Assembly (NCBI RefSeq): GCF_016863315.1
Contig: NZ_BOOQ01000005.1
Span: 62,001 to 126,000, forward strand
Reading direction: 5' to 3'
From: Planotetraspora silvatica
GTDB lineage: Bacteria > Actinomycetota > Actinomycetes > Streptosporangiales > Streptosporangiaceae
DNA length: 64,000 nt
The notes beneath the pieces were generated by a model. It worked only from the letters and a program-made list of their open reading frames with translations. It had not been told where the DNA came from and ran no database searches. Position numbers and translations under genes: made by a program. Shown in pieces: positions 7,964-16,726 of this stretch; the first letter of the stretch is position 1; each line of letters starts with the position of its first letter.

Positions 7964-9391
7964 TCACTTCAGCGTCTCGATGAACTCGGCCAGTTGGGCG
8001 ACGTTCCGGCATTCGTACATCGGGACGACCGAACCGTAGCCGGTGGCGACCGAGTCGCCGGTGTCCCACTGCGCCCGGGGCTCCGGGTTGAGCCAGTACG
8101 CGTGCCGGGCGCGGCCGGCTATCCGCTTCAGCGTGTCCAGGGCGGGCGCCTGGTAGTTGGAGCGGGCGTCCCCGAGGATCAGCAGCGACGTCTTCGGGCC
8201 CACGGCGTCCGCGTAACGTTCGGCGAACCTCTCGAAGACGTTGCCGTAGTTGGTGCGGCCGAACCGGGTGATGTCGGCTTCCTGCGCCATCCGGGAGATC
8301 GCGTCGATGACGTCGGTGCCGGGCGCGAACATCTTGGTGATCTCGTCGACCGTGTCCACGAACGCGAACGCGCGCACCTTCGTGAACTGCTCGCGCAGGG
8401 CGAAGGTGAGCAGCAGCGTGAAGTGGGAGAACGTGGAGACGGAGTCGCTGGCGTCGCACAACACCACGAGCTCCGGCTTGTGTGGGCGCTTGGGCCGCAG
8501 CCGCGTCGTGAGAGGGACTCCGCCCGTCGACAACGAGGCCCTGACCGTGCGCCGGAAGTCGAGCCGCCCGCGACGGCCGAGCCGGTTCCTGATCGTGAGC
8601 CGGGTCGCGAGACGGCGGGCCAGGGGGTAGACCTCACGGCGGAGTTGTGCCAGCTCGGCCTTCGTCACGCGCAGGAAGTCGATCCTGTCGATCGGTGGCT
8701 TGACCGTCGAACGGGCGATCTTCTCGATGCCCGACTCTTCGGCGATCCTCCGCCGGACGTCGGTGGCCACTTCTTCCTGGAATCTAGCGATATTTCGGCT
8801 TATCCGCTGGCGGGCGATCTTCTCGGGGAGGCCGCCGCGTTCCGTCAGCATCCGGCCGAGCAGGCGGGCCGTCAGCGTCTCGGGGGACAGCGCGCGGATC
8901 ACGGCGAAGGAGAACCACGACTGGCGTCCCGCCGCCGCCTGAACCCGGCCGAACCGCTCCACCATCGCGCGGGCGAACTCCCGGAACGCGGGGTCGTCCG
9001 GATCGTCCATCAGCAGGTCGGCGAGCCGGTCGCGTAACTCGGGGATCTCGGCGTGCTCCAGGTCGGCGGCGCGGTCCCGCCGCTCGCCCGTGTCCCTGTC
9101 GGGGTCCGCATCCGGATCCGCGCCTGTGCCGTCCGAGATCACGGGCGGGAACCACAGGTCGAACAGCATGTCGAAGCCGGGACGGTACGACGGGCGCTTG
9201 ACCAGCGTCGCCGCGTACGCCTCGCGGAGCGTGTTCCGGTCCGCCAGGTCGATCACGGTGAGGGCGCCGGCCGCGTCGAGCCCTTCGGCGAGGGAGACGG
9301 GCAGCCCCGCCTCGCGCAGTGCCTGGACGAAGCCGAGATGCCGGTCGACCAGCGACTCCCGTGTCATGACCGTCTTCATGACCGGTTTCAT
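7964..9391 (-). CDS. VWA domain-containing CoxE-like protein
   Basis: A 475-residue protein with a C-terminal von Willebrand factor A domain. The MIDAS start LCDASDSVS (DxSxS) is near residue 315, and ILGDARSNY lies near residue 430. The N-terminal helical half carries acidic, low-complexity residues (ADPDADPDRDTGERRD). The chosen ATG at 9391 overlaps the stop of the MoxR gene by 4 bp (ATGA), indicating translational coupling; two in-frame ATGs follow closely. MoxR/VWA pairs act as AAA+ chaperone plus metal-dependent adaptor, for example in maturation of CO dehydrogenase (CoxD/CoxE). No obvious client gene is adjacent here. Confidence 0.88.
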   Translation of the reverse strand: MKPVMKTVMTRESLVDRHLGFVQALREAGLPVSLAEGLDAAGALTVIDLADRNTLREAYAATLVKRPSYRPGFDMLFDLWFPPVISDGTGADPDADPDRDTGERRDRAADLEHAEIPELRDRLADLLMDDPDDPAFREFARAMVERFGRVQAAAGRQSWFSFAVIRALSPETLTARLLGRMLTERGGLPEKIARQRISRNIARFQEEVATDVRRRIAEESGIEKIARSTVKPPIDRIDFLRVTKAELAQLRREVYPLARRLATRLTIRNRLGRRGRLDFRRTVRASLSTGGVPLTTRLRPKRPHKPELVVLCDASDSVSTFSHFTLLLTFALREQFTKVRAFAFVDTVDEITKMFAPGTDVIDAISRMAQEADITRFGRTNYGNVFERFAERYADAVGPKTSLLILGDARSNYQAPALDTLKRIAGRARHAYWLNPEPRAQWDTGDSVATGYGSVVPMYECRNVAQLAEFIETLK

Positions 9392-10236
9392 GACCGGGCC
9401 GGCAGGCCGAGCTCCTTGGCGGCCCTGGCCTGGTCGGAGTTGTGCTTGAGCACCACGCCGAGCGTCTGCCCGATGACCGTCTCGTCGAGTTCCGTACGGC
9501 CGAGCGCGAGTAGGGTGCGGGCCCAGTCGATCGTCTCGGCGATCGACGGCGACTTCTTCAGCTCCAGGACGCGCAGCGCGGCGACCGTACGGGCGAGTTG
9601 TTCGGCGATGCTCGCGGGCAGTCCGGGCACCTGGGCCAGCACGATGTCGCGCTCGCGCTCGGGGGTGGGGTAGTCGAGGTGGAGGTAGAGGCAGCGCCGC
9701 TTGAGCGCCTCCGACAGTTCGCGGGTCGCGTTCGAGGTGAGCACGACGTACGGCGTGCGCGCCGCGACGATCGTGCCGAGCTCGGGGATCGTGATCTGGT
9801 AGTCGGACAGGATCTCCAGCAGGAGTCCCTCGACCTCGACGTCGGCCTTGTCGGTCTCGTCGATGAGCAGCACCGTCGGCTCGTCGCTCCTGATCGCCTT
9901 CAGCAGAGGGCGTTCGAGGAGGAACTCCTCAGAGAAGATGTCGTCCCAGGCGTCGTCGTCGGCCTGGATGCGCAGGAGTTGCTTCTTGTAGTTCCACTCG
10001 TAGAGCGCCCGCGCCTCGTCCAGGCCTTCGTAGCACTGCAGCCTGATCAACCGGGCGCCCGTGGCCGCCGCGACGGCCTTGGCGAGCTGGGTCTTCCCGA
10101 CCCCGGCAGGCCCCTCGGTCAGCAACGGCTTGCCGAGCGCTCCGGCCAGGAAGACCGATGTCGTGATGCCGTCGTCGGCAAGGTAGTCCACGGCCGCCAG
10201 CCGTTCCCGGACCTCGTCAGGCGAGGCGAACCACAT
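9388..10236 (-). CDS. MoxR-family AAA+ ATPase
   Basis: A 282-residue single-domain AAA+ protein. Walker A GPAGVGKTQ is at about residues 42-50, Walker B VLLIDETDKAD at ~125-135, and a sensor-1 asparagine lies in LTSNATRELSEALKRRC, whose arginines are typical of MoxR. It is first in a two-gene operon with the VWA protein. It probably uses ATP to remodel a client or insert a metal or cofactor together with that partner. The target cannot be read from the neighbourhood. Confidence 0.92.
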   Translation of the reverse strand: MWFASPDEVRERLAAVDYLADDGITTSVFLAGALGKPLLTEGPAGVGKTQLAKAVAAATGARLIRLQCYEGLDEARALYEWNYKKQLLRIQADDDAWDDIFSEEFLLERPLLKAIRSDEPTVLLIDETDKADVEVEGLLLEILSDYQITIPELGTIVAARTPYVVLTSNATRELSEALKRRCLYLHLDYPTPERERDIVLAQVPGLPASIAEQLARTVAALRVLELKKSPSIAETIDWARTLLALGRTELDETVIGQTLGVVLKHNSDQARAAKELGLPARS

Positions 10237-10320
10237 CTGCGCTCCCAGCGTCGCCGAATGTTGTTCTAGCGTAGCCCGGTTTTGAGTGGTCTGGGCATTG
10301 CGATAATCTTTAGGAGCTCT

Positions 10321-10394
10321 GCGCCGCTAGCTCAGTTGGTTAGAGCAGCTGACTCTTAATCAGCGGGTCCGGGGTTCGAGTCCCTGGCGGCGCA
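10321..10394 (+). tRNA. tRNA-Lys (CTT)
   Basis: A complete cloverleaf. The 7-bp acceptor stem GCGCCGC/GCGGCGC is fully paired, the D arm is GCTC/GAGC, the anticodon stem GCTGA/TCAGC carries the loop CTCTTAA (anticodon CTT, Lys AAG codons), and the T arm CGGGG-TTCGAGT-CCCTG ends at discriminator A 10394. CCA is not encoded. Confidence 0.97.
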
Positions 10395-10401
10395 CTTCTC
10401 C

Positions 10402-10436
10402 GAAACCCAGGTCGATCCAGCCGATCTGGGTTTTCT
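10402..10436 (+). terminator. Terminator of the tRNA-Lys gene
   Basis: AAACCCAG (10403-10410) pairs with CTGGGTTT (10426-10433), with an inner TCG/CGA extension, and the stem is followed by TTCT. It sits 8 nt after the tRNA. Confidence 0.7.
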
Positions 10437-10516
10437 GCTTTCCACCCGGCCGTGAAGTCGCGGTCACGTCCCGGGAGTCGTCCTCGGTCTCATCAGCCCT
10501 CTCGTCCGTGGCCTCT

Positions 10517-10921
10517 TTACGGCTCCCGGGCCCCGTCGTAGGCGTCGCGCGCCGCGAAGACGTCATCCAGCCGGGACTCGACCCACCGGGTCAGCGTCCA
10601 CACCTGCTCGGCGACCTGTCGGCCCATGGGAGTCAGGGAGTAGTCGACGCGCGGCGGGATGACGGGCTTGGCGTCGCGGTGGACGAAACCGTCGCGTTCC
10701 AGGGTCTGCAGGGTCTGCGCGAGCATCTTCTCGCTCACGCCCCCGACCTCGCGGCGCAACTCGCTGAATCGGTACGGGCGCTCGCGCAGCGCCGCCAGGA
10801 CCAGCACGCCCCAGCGGCTGGTGACGTGTTCGAGCACGGCCCGCGAGGGACAGCCCGCGCGATTGACGTTCGGCGGCGGTGCGAGCGTCCCGGCCGCCAC
10901 CGCCTTATCACTTACGTCCAT
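10517..10921 (-). CDS. HxlR family transcriptional regulator
   Basis: A 134-residue one-domain winged-helix regulator. HxlR landmarks are the N-terminal cysteine in RAGCPSRAVLEHVTSRWGVLVL, the RFSELRREVGGVSEKMLAQTLQTLERDG recognition region and the wing with VDYSLTPMGR. The single cysteine at residue ~24 is where redox- or electrophile-sensing HxlR/YodB members carry their reactive thiol. It is divergent from an NmrA-type oxidoreductase gene, the usual arrangement for HxlR control of quinone/aldehyde-responsive reductases. Confidence 0.93.
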   Translation of the reverse strand: MDVSDKAVAAGTLAPPPNVNRAGCPSRAVLEHVTSRWGVLVLAALRERPYRFSELRREVGGVSEKMLAQTLQTLERDGFVHRDAKPVIPPRVDYSLTPMGRQVAEQVWTLTRWVESRLDDVFAARDAYDGAREP

Positions 10922-10925
10922 TTCA

Positions 10926-10948
10926 GTACCTTACTTCAAGGTGGGTAC
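10926..10948. promoter_or_regulatory. Probable HxlR operator
   Basis: A nested dyad, GTACC-N13-GGTAC with an inner ACCTT-N5-AAGGT, lies 5 bp before the HxlR start in the divergent intergenic region. Its AT-rich half-sites and position fit autorepression plus control of the reductase gene. Confidence 0.6.
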
Positions 10949-11036
10949 TTACGAGTTTGACGGTACCAGCCGTAGGGTGAGCGCCGAGTGCGGGACCTGC
11001 ACTCATTGCACACACCTAACGGGGAGAAGCACTGCG

Positions 11037-11900
11037 ATGAGCATCGTCATCACCGGCGCGACCGGACAGCTCGGCCGTTTGATCATCACGGACCTGCTCG
11101 CCGCCGGCGTACCGGCGGACGGGATCACGGCTGTCGCGCGCAGCACGGAGAAGGCCGCCGATCTGGTGGCGAAGGGCGTCGGTCTGCACATCGCCGACTA
11201 CGACCGGCCCGAGACGTTCGTGGGCGTGTTCCGGCCCGAGGACCGCGTGCTGCTGATCTCGGGCACGGACGTGGGCAGGCGCACGGCCCAGCACGCAGCG
11301 GTGATCGACGCGGCGAAGGCGGCGGGCGTGGCGCAGTTGGCGTACGTGGGCGTGTTCGGAGGACCCAAGACCGATCTCCTGCTCGCGGGCGATCACCACG
11401 AGACGGAGCGGCTGATCCTCGACTCCGGCCTGCCGTACACCTTCCTGCGCAACAACTGGTACTCCGAGATGTACACCGGCGACCTGGCCGGCATCGTGGA
11501 GCGGGGGGCGGTCGTCAACCACGTCGCCGAGGACGGCCGCGTCGCCACCGCCACGCGCTCCGACTACGCCGCGGCCGCGGCGGTCGTCCTGCGCACCGAC
11601 GGGCATCTGGACAAGGCGTACGAGCTGGGCGGCGACACCGCGTGGACGTTCGAGGAGTTCGCCGAGGAGCTGACACGGCAGACGGGCACGAAGGTCGTGC
11701 ACACGTCGGTGCCGGCAGCCGAGCTCAAGGCGATCCTCACCGGCGTGGGGGTTCCCGAGGGCTTCGCCGACGTCCTCGTGGACGTGGACGAGGGCATCAG
11801 CCGGGGCCTGCTCGCGGCCACTCCGGGGGACCTGTCGCGGCTCACCGGACGCCCGACGACTCCGATCGCCGACGCGATCGCGGCGGCCCTGGCGTCCTGA
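11037..11900 (+). CDS. NmrA-type NAD(P)-binding oxidoreductase
   Basis: A 287-residue atypical short-chain dehydrogenase of the NmrA/HSCARG type. The dinucleotide motif TGATGQLG is at residues 6-13, and R21-S22 (RSTEKA) suggests NADP(H) preference. Relatives act as NAD(P)H:quinone or azo reductases, or as redox sensors. The ATG at 11037 has a GGGGAG site 10 bp upstream; the longer open frame upstream is antisense to the regulator. The divergent HxlR gene very likely controls it. Confidence 0.88.
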   Translation: MSIVITGATGQLGRLIITDLLAAGVPADGITAVARSTEKAADLVAKGVGLHIADYDRPETFVGVFRPEDRVLLISGTDVGRRTAQHAAVIDAAKAAGVAQLAYVGVFGGPKTDLLLAGDHHETERLILDSGLPYTFLRNNWYSEMYTGDLAGIVERGAVVNHVAEDGRVATATRSDYAAAAAVVLRTDGHLDKAYELGGDTAWTFEEFAEELTRQTGTKVVHTSVPAAELKAILTGVGVPEGFADVLVDVDEGISRGLLAATPGDLSRLTGRPTTPIADAIAAALAS

Positions 11901-11936
11901 CCCCCGGTGGAGACTTCGGCATAACGTCGCCGGAAC

Positions 11937-11967
11937 GGCGCCCGCTAGATCCGATCTAGCGGGCGCC
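11937..11967. terminator. Long perfect hairpin terminator
   Basis: A 14-bp perfect stem (arms 11937-11950 and 11954-11967, GGCGCCCGCTAGAT and its complement) with a CCG loop. It lies 36 bp after the reductase stop and before the next gene's ribosome site. It is very stable but has no T-tract. Confidence 0.7.
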
Positions 11968-12020
11968 TCGCCGTTTCTCGCGCCTGTGAGGTGACGCCGG
12001 ACAGCCGAGGAGGGGCGCCG

Positions 12021-12605
12021 ATGTGGATCACGGAGGTCGTGCCCCCGCTGCGCATGGCAGCGATCATTGGAAGCACCAGGGAGGGCCGTGTCTGCGACGT
12101 CATCGGCCGGTGGTTCGTCGAACGGGTGCGAGAGCGGAAGGACATCCAGACGGAGGTCGTCGACCTGGCCGAGTTCGCCTTCCCCGCCAGATATCCGCAT
12201 GAGGCGACGTCCCCCATGCGCAGGTTCACCGCGGAGATAGGCAGGGCCGACGCCTTCGTGGTGGTCACTCCCGAGTACAACCGCAGTTTCCCCGCGTCGC
12301 TCAAGCAGGCGATCGACTACGCCTACGACGAGTGGCAGGCCAAGCCGGTCGGCTTCGTGTCGTACGGCTGCAGGTCGGAGGGCATCTATGCGATCGAGCA
12401 ACTACGGACGATTTTCACTGAGCTGCATGCCGTGACCATGCGCGACAGCGTGGGCTTCAACCTGCTCGGCGGCGGCGTCGACGACAGCGGCAGGCCATGC
12501 GGCACCGACGAACAGATCCAGGCGAGCAAGGCCATGCTCGACCAGCTCGTCTGGTGGGGCCTCGCGCTGCGGGCCGCGCGCGCCGCGAGGCCGTACGTCG
12601 CGTAA
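12021..12605 (+). CDS. NADPH-dependent FMN reductase
   Basis: A 194-residue flavodoxin-fold protein. The phosphate-binding loop IIGSTREGR is at residues ~14-22 and the flavin motif [20 protein letters not shown] near residues 77-96 (SPEYN-type). Such enzymes supply reduced flavin or reduce quinones, azo dyes or chromate. The ATG at 12021 follows GAGGAGGGG. It may be co-transcribed with drrAB, which starts 17 bp after its stop. Confidence 0.9.
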   Translation: MWITEVVPPLRMAAIIGSTREGRVCDVIGRWFVERVRERKDIQTEVVDLAEFAFPARYPHEATSPMRRFTAEIGRADAFVVVTPEYNRSFPASLKQAIDYAYDEWQAKPVGFVSYGCRSEGIYAIEQLRTIFTELHAVTMRDSVGFNLLGGGVDDSGRPCGTDEQIQASKAMLDQLVWWGLALRAARAARPYVA

Positions 12606-12622
12606 CCGGAGAGGACAGATCG

Positions 12623-13615
12623 ATGACGGAGCTTGGAACCGGCCCGGCGATAGAGACGTCGGGCCTGATCAAGATTTTCGGGAAGAACCGTGCGCTTGAC
12701 GGCTTGGACCTCACGGTCCCCGCCGGGACGGTGTACGGCGTGCTCGGCCCCAACGGGGCGGGCAAGACCACGGCGGTGCGGATCCTGGCCACGCTGCTCC
12801 GCCCCGACGGCGGTGAGGCGCGGGTGTTCGGCCACGACGTCCTGCGTGATCCGGACGCGGTGCGCGGCAGAGTGAGCCTGACCGGGCAGTTCGCCTCGGT
12901 GGACGAGGACATGACCGGGATGGAGAACCTCGTCCTGATTGCGAGGCTGCTGGGCTACCGGAAGCCGGGCGCCAGGGACAGGGCGGGACAACTGCTGGAG
13001 GCGTTCGGGCTCACGGACGCGACCGACCGCCAGGTGAAGAACTACTCCGGCGGCATGCGCAGGCGACTGGACATCGCGGCCAGCATCCTCAGCACCCCCG
13101 AACTGCTCTTTCTCGACGAGCCCACCACGGGCCTCGACCCGCGCAGCCGCAACCAGGTCTGGGACATCATCCGCATCGTGGTCGCCCACGGCACGACGGT
13201 CCTGCTCACCACGCAGTATCTCGACGAGGCCGACCGGCTGGCCGGCCGCATCGCGGTCATCGACCACGGCAAGGTCATCGCCGAGGGGACGCCGGGCCAG
13301 CTGAAGGCCTCGGTCGGCGCGGGTTCGGTGCACGTACGGCTGCGCGACGCGTCGCAGCGGCCGGAGGCCGAGCGCGTCCTGTCCAAGGCATTGGACGCGC
13401 CCGTCCAACTCGAAGCCGATCCGGTGGCCCTGACCGCCCGTGTGGCGGGGGAGGGCATCGAGCACGCCGCCGCGGAGCAGGCCGCCCGCGCGTTGTCGGA
13501 ACTGGCCGCGGCCGGCATCACCGTCGACGACTTCTCCCTCGGCCAGCCCAGCCTGGACGAGGTGTTCCTCGCCCTCACCGACCACCCGGCCACGTCAGAG
13601 GAGACAGCGGCATGA
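12623..13615 (+). CDS. drrA: DrrA-type ABC exporter ATPase
   Basis: A 330-residue ATPase of the daunorubicin-resistance DrrA family. Walker A is GPNGAGKTT (~48-56), the signature YSGGMRRRL (~145-153) and Walker [13 protein letters not shown] (~166-177). A C-terminal regulatory extension carries the conserved [22 protein letters not shown] block. It overlaps the permease gene by ATGA, so the two form one drug- or lipid-export unit. The symbol is family-level; the substrate is unknown and no antibiotic biosynthesis genes are nearby. Confidence 0.9.
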   Translation: MTELGTGPAIETSGLIKIFGKNRALDGLDLTVPAGTVYGVLGPNGAGKTTAVRILATLLRPDGGEARVFGHDVLRDPDAVRGRVSLTGQFASVDEDMTGMENLVLIARLLGYRKPGARDRAGQLLEAFGLTDATDRQVKNYSGGMRRRLDIAASILSTPELLFLDEPTTGLDPRSRNQVWDIIRIVVAHGTTVLLTTQYLDEADRLAGRIAVIDHGKVIAEGTPGQLKASVGAGSVHVRLRDASQRPEAERVLSKALDAPVQLEADPVALTARVAGEGIEHAAAEQAARALSELAAAGITVDDFSLGQPSLDEVFLALTDHPATSEETAA

Positions 13616-14457
13616 GCGCCACGACCACCGAGACCGGCACGACGTACGTCCCCGCCGCCGAGACGCTCGGCGCGGTTCTGGCACCGGGGGCACGCCCGCA
13701 GCGCCCCAGCGCTCTGTCGGCCTCGATCACGTTCGGCTGGCGCGCGATGTTGAAGATCAAGCACGTGCCCGAGCAGCTGTTCGACGTGACCGCGTTCCCC
13801 ATCATCATGACGCTGATGTTCACCTACCTGTTCGGTGGTGCGCTGGCCGGCTCGACGACCGAGTATCTGCAGTACCTGCTGCCGGGAATCATGGTCACGA
13901 GCATCGTGATGATCACGATGTACACCGGCGTGGCGGTCAACACCGACATCGAGAAGGGGGTGTTCGACCGCTTCCGGTCGCTGCGGATCTGGCGGCCCGC
14001 GCCGATGGTCGGCTACATCCTCGGCGACATGTTCCGTTACGCGGTGGCGTCCCTGGTCATTCTCGTGGTGGGTCTGATCCTGGGTTTCCGGCCGGGCGGC
14101 GGAGCCGTCGGAGTGCTGGCGGGAGTGGGCCTGCTGATCGCCTTCTCGTTCGCGTTCTCCTGGGTCTGGACGATGTTCGGACTGCTGCTGCGCAGTGAGA
14201 AGTCGGTGATGGGCGTCAGCATGCTGGTGCTGTTCCCGCTCACCTTCCTCAGCAACGTCTTCGTCGACCCGGAGACCATGCCGGGCTGGCTGCAGGCGTT
14301 CGTCGAGGTCAACCCGATCACGCATCTGGTCAGCGCCGTCCGGTCGCTGATGGGAGGCACCACCGATACCGGAGAGGTCACCCTGGTGCTGATCTCCGGA
14401 GCGGTGCTGGTCGTGGTCTTCGGCACGCTCACGATGCGCCTGTACAACCGCAAGTGA
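13612..14457 (+). CDS. drrB: DrrB-type ABC-2 exporter permease
   Basis: A 281-residue integral membrane protein of the ABC-2 permease family with six predicted helices. It has the DrrB-family stretch [22 protein letters not shown] before the third helix and [21 protein letters not shown] (21 residues spanning the extracellular loop) near residue 222. Translationally coupled to drrA. The last 14 bases of coding plus stop region (14445-14458) recur exactly at 18583-18596, marking the left end of a duplicated, rearranged segment. Confidence 0.92.
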   Translation: MSATTTETGTTYVPAAETLGAVLAPGARPQRPSALSASITFGWRAMLKIKHVPEQLFDVTAFPIIMTLMFTYLFGGALAGSTTEYLQYLLPGIMVTSIVMITMYTGVAVNTDIEKGVFDRFRSLRIWRPAPMVGYILGDMFRYAVASLVILVVGLILGFRPGGGAVGVLAGVGLLIAFSFAFSWVWTMFGLLLRSEKSVMGVSMLVLFPLTFLSNVFVDPETMPGWLQAFVEVNPITHLVSAVRSLMGGTTDTGEVTLVLISGAVLVVVFGTLTMRLYNRK

Positions 14458-14458
14458 C
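14445..14458 (+). repeat. 14-bp direct repeat at the drrB 3' end (copy 1)
   Basis: CAACCGCAAGTGAC covers the drrB stop codon and is found again at 18583-18596, in both cases just before integrase remnants. It is either the left boundary of a duplication or an attachment-like core. Confidence 0.6.
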
Positions 14459-14470
14459 AACCGACGGTGT

Positions 14471-14672
14471 CTACCTGCGGAAACGCCTAGGTTGATCTTC
14501 CAAGGGCACAGTCAGGGCACTCGACCCTTCCGCGAGGCTGGGCGCGAAGAAGGCATCCATGGCCTTCCGCGCCCGGTCTGCGGCGTCCGGCAGCAGGTGT
14601 GTGTACGTCCTCAGAGTGAACCCTGGGTCGTTGTGCCCGAGGAATTCGGCCACCGTGCGGATCGCGAGAGCG
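14471..14672 (-). pseudogene. Tyrosine integrase, C-terminal remnant
   Basis: Only about 60-65 residues remain. They read IRTVAEFLGHNDPGFTL, then RTYTHLLPDAADRARKAMD, the end of a phage/ICE tyrosine recombinase including the catalytic tyrosine of the TYTH box. The rest of the integrase (R-K-H-R residues, SAM-like domain) is missing. At about 14672 homology switches abruptly to a GntR regulator on the opposite strand, so this is a deletion junction left by an integrative element. Confidence 0.8.
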
Positions 14673-15160
14673 GCCTCTCACCGTTCCTGCTGGAGTGCGC
14701 CAAGCAGGGCAAGACCGGACGCTTCGAGGTCTTGAGTATCGAGCGCACCACCCCGCCGCCGGCAGTTGCCGACCGGCTTGGAATCTCCGCCAAAACCAAG
14801 TCCGTCTTGCAGCGCGACAACGTGTTCTGGGCTGATGACGACCCGGTCCAGCGCGTCACGACCTACATCCCGTGGACGATTGCAAAGGGCACCGGCCTAC
14901 TCCAAGAGGAAGTCCCACACCAGTACGGCATTCACGGGATCTTCGAGGACAAGGGCCACACGATGAAGCGCATCCGCGAGGAGATCAGCACCCGGATGCC
15001 GCGCGCCGAGGAAACCCAACACCTCCGGCTACCGCCCGGAGTCCCCGTGATCGATGTCTGGCATACCAGCGTCGACCAGGACGGCCAGCCGTACGAGGTC
15101 ACCCGGTTCGTCATGCGCGCTGACATGACCGGCCTGCTCTACGACGTGCCCGTGGAATGA
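14672..15160 (+). pseudogene. GntR-family regulator, truncated (UTRA ligand domain only)
   Basis: About 160 residues align with the effector (UTRA) half of a HutC-type GntR protein: VLSIERTTPPPAVADRLGI, then VTTYIPWTIAKGTGLL, and VPVIDVWHTSVDQDGQPYEV near the end. The N-terminal winged helix is absent; upstream sequence is the antisense integrase remnant. The stop overlaps the EamA start by ATGA, so the two genes were once an operon. GntR regulators of this kind (KorSA-like) are common on actinomycete integrative elements. Without its DNA-binding domain it should not be functional. Confidence 0.75.
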
Positions 15161-16050
15161 CCCGCGTCCGCGCTGAGGGCTTACTCCGCGTGGGTGCGCT
15201 CGCCTTGATCTGGGGGAGCGGATTCCTCTGGATCAAGGTTGCCCTACGTGGCTTCTCGCCTACTCAGGTCACCCTGATGCGCCTCGTGCTCGGAGCGCTC
15301 GTTCTGGTCATCATGGTCTACGCCCAGGGGCGACGGCTGCCCCGAGGCTGGAAGCTATGGGGACACCTCACGGTCGCAGCCCTGTTCGCTAACGCGGCGC
15401 CCTATCTGCTCTTTGCGATCGGAGAGCAGACCGTCTCATCATCGACGGCAGGCATCATCAACTGCACAACTCCTTTGTGGACGATGCTGCTCGCCTACAC
15501 CATCGGTCATGACCGGACGATCGGGGTTCGCCGAACGGCTGGCCTCCTGCTCGGATTCGCTGGAACAGTCGTGATCTTCACACCCTGGTCCACGGGGACC
15601 CAGCTCATGACCTTCGGTGGATTCGCCTGCTTACTCGCCTCGGTGTGCTATGCGATCAGCTACATCTATATGGATCGCTTTCTGGTTAACCGAGGCATGC
15701 CGCCAATCGCGCTCTCAGCCAGTCAGCTCACCGCAGCATCCGGACTTCTGCTCGCAAGCACACCTATCGACGGCATGCGTCCGATCATTGTCCGGCCGGA
15801 TGCCCTGGTCGCGATCGTCATCCTCGGTGTACTCGGAACAGGAGTCGCGTACGAACTGAACTACCGGATCATCGAAGAGGACGGGGCAGTGGTCGGATCC
15901 GTGGTTACCTATCTGCTCCCAGTTGTTGCCATCTCCCTTGGTTGGCTTGTCCTAGGTGAGGTGCCCACGGCCTTTACAGCCCTCGGAGCGGGTACCGTCC
16001 TTGTCGGGATCACTCTCACTCGCATACGGTCTCAACCCAGAAATTCTTGA
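15157..16050 (+). CDS. EamA/DMT-family transporter
   Basis: A 297-residue membrane protein with ten predicted helices in two EamA repeats: ALIWGSGFLWIKVAL begins helix 1, and the second repeat starts near residue 150. It is a drug/metabolite-type exporter of unknown substrate. Its start overlaps the truncated GntR gene by ATGA. GC content is lower than in flanking genes, and a copy of its first ~30 codons is found at 18845-18940, so it belongs to the mobile or rearranged segment. Confidence 0.9.
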   Translation: MTRVRAEGLLRVGALALIWGSGFLWIKVALRGFSPTQVTLMRLVLGALVLVIMVYAQGRRLPRGWKLWGHLTVAALFANAAPYLLFAIGEQTVSSSTAGIINCTTPLWTMLLAYTIGHDRTIGVRRTAGLLLGFAGTVVIFTPWSTGTQLMTFGGFACLLASVCYAISYIYMDRFLVNRGMPPIALSASQLTAASGLLLASTPIDGMRPIIVRPDALVAIVILGVLGTGVAYELNYRIIEEDGAVVGSVVTYLLPVVAISLGWLVLGEVPTAFTALGAGTVLVGITLTRIRSQPRNS

Positions 16051-16129
16051 TTAGCAGCCCGACGCGGTCATGCCGATGAGCGGACGTTGTGGCTGATGGT
16101 GGTGTTGCGCCGACCAGGATAGTGAGATC

Positions 16130-16726
16130 GTGCCGAACCTCGACTTCTACGCCGCTGACGACGATTGGTTCTCGATCCTCGAGACGGTATTCGATCTCGG
16201 CTTGTTCCGTGTATTCGAACACGACTCGGAACCTGATTGCGAACTGCGGGAGTTTCAAGCCGCCCCAGATGTTCCCGACGGCCCAAGGGGACGACACCTG
16301 GCGTTGTTCGTCGTCGGGGCGGGCCCGGATCCCATGGCCAGGCGAATCGACCTGCTTCCGGGTGCGCTTGGAGATGCAACCTTCCGGTACTGCTGCGAAG
16401 GCTGGGGTCTCATTCAGCTCCACTACGGCGGATCGGTCGGAACAGAGGAACTGCGATGGAGCCACACGAACCACAACACGGAGAAGCGTGCCTCGGCGTG
16501 GGCGACAGCCCTGCAGCGACTCGGTGATCCAGCTGAGTGGAATTGGGCAGCGGTCACCAGCGCCTCTGGCCGACTCAATCGGGTCATTCGCCGGATGGCA
16601 GTGAGCAAGATCGGCTCACACCCCGTACTGCCGCACGCTGCGAGGGTCATCGCACACGCCAGCTTGCAATACGAGTACGGCATGGGTATCCACGCGACTC
16701 CGTTGTATGGCGTAAGTCGTCGGTGA
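16130..16726 (+). CDS. Hypothetical protein, 198 residues
   Basis: I do not assign a function. The GTG at 16130 gives an acidic first half (NLDFYAADDDWFSILETVFD, LFRVFEHDSEPDCELREF) and a more basic, tryptophan-containing second half. There is no signal peptide or membrane helix. Its layout recalls small cytosolic proteins found beside mobile elements, including some immunity proteins, but no motif proves this. Its location in the rearranged segment suggests acquisition by transfer. Confidence 0.6.
   Translation: MPNLDFYAADDDWFSILETVFDLGLFRVFEHDSEPDCELREFQAAPDVPDGPRGRHLALFVVGAGPDPMARRIDLLPGALGDATFRYCCEGWGLIQLHYGGSVGTEELRWSHTNHNTEKRASAWATALQRLGDPAEWNWAAVTSASGRLNRVIRRMAVSKIGSHPVLPHAARVIAHASLQYEYGMGIHATPLYGVSRR

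Noticed and set aside
9388-10236. MoxR gene as part of a CO dehydrogenase or methanol dehydrogenase cluster
   Set aside because: Only the VWA partner is present; no cox or mox structural genes are nearby.
10321-10394. tRNA-Lys as attachment site of the integrase remnants
   Set aside because: No copy of the tRNA 3' end was seen near 14.4-18.9 kb, and the genes after the tRNA look like core chromosome.
12623-14457. Part of an antibiotic biosynthetic gene cluster
   Set aside because: DrrAB-type exporters are widespread; no polyketide, peptide or sugar-tailoring genes are in the window. The lat gene at 58805 is also alone.
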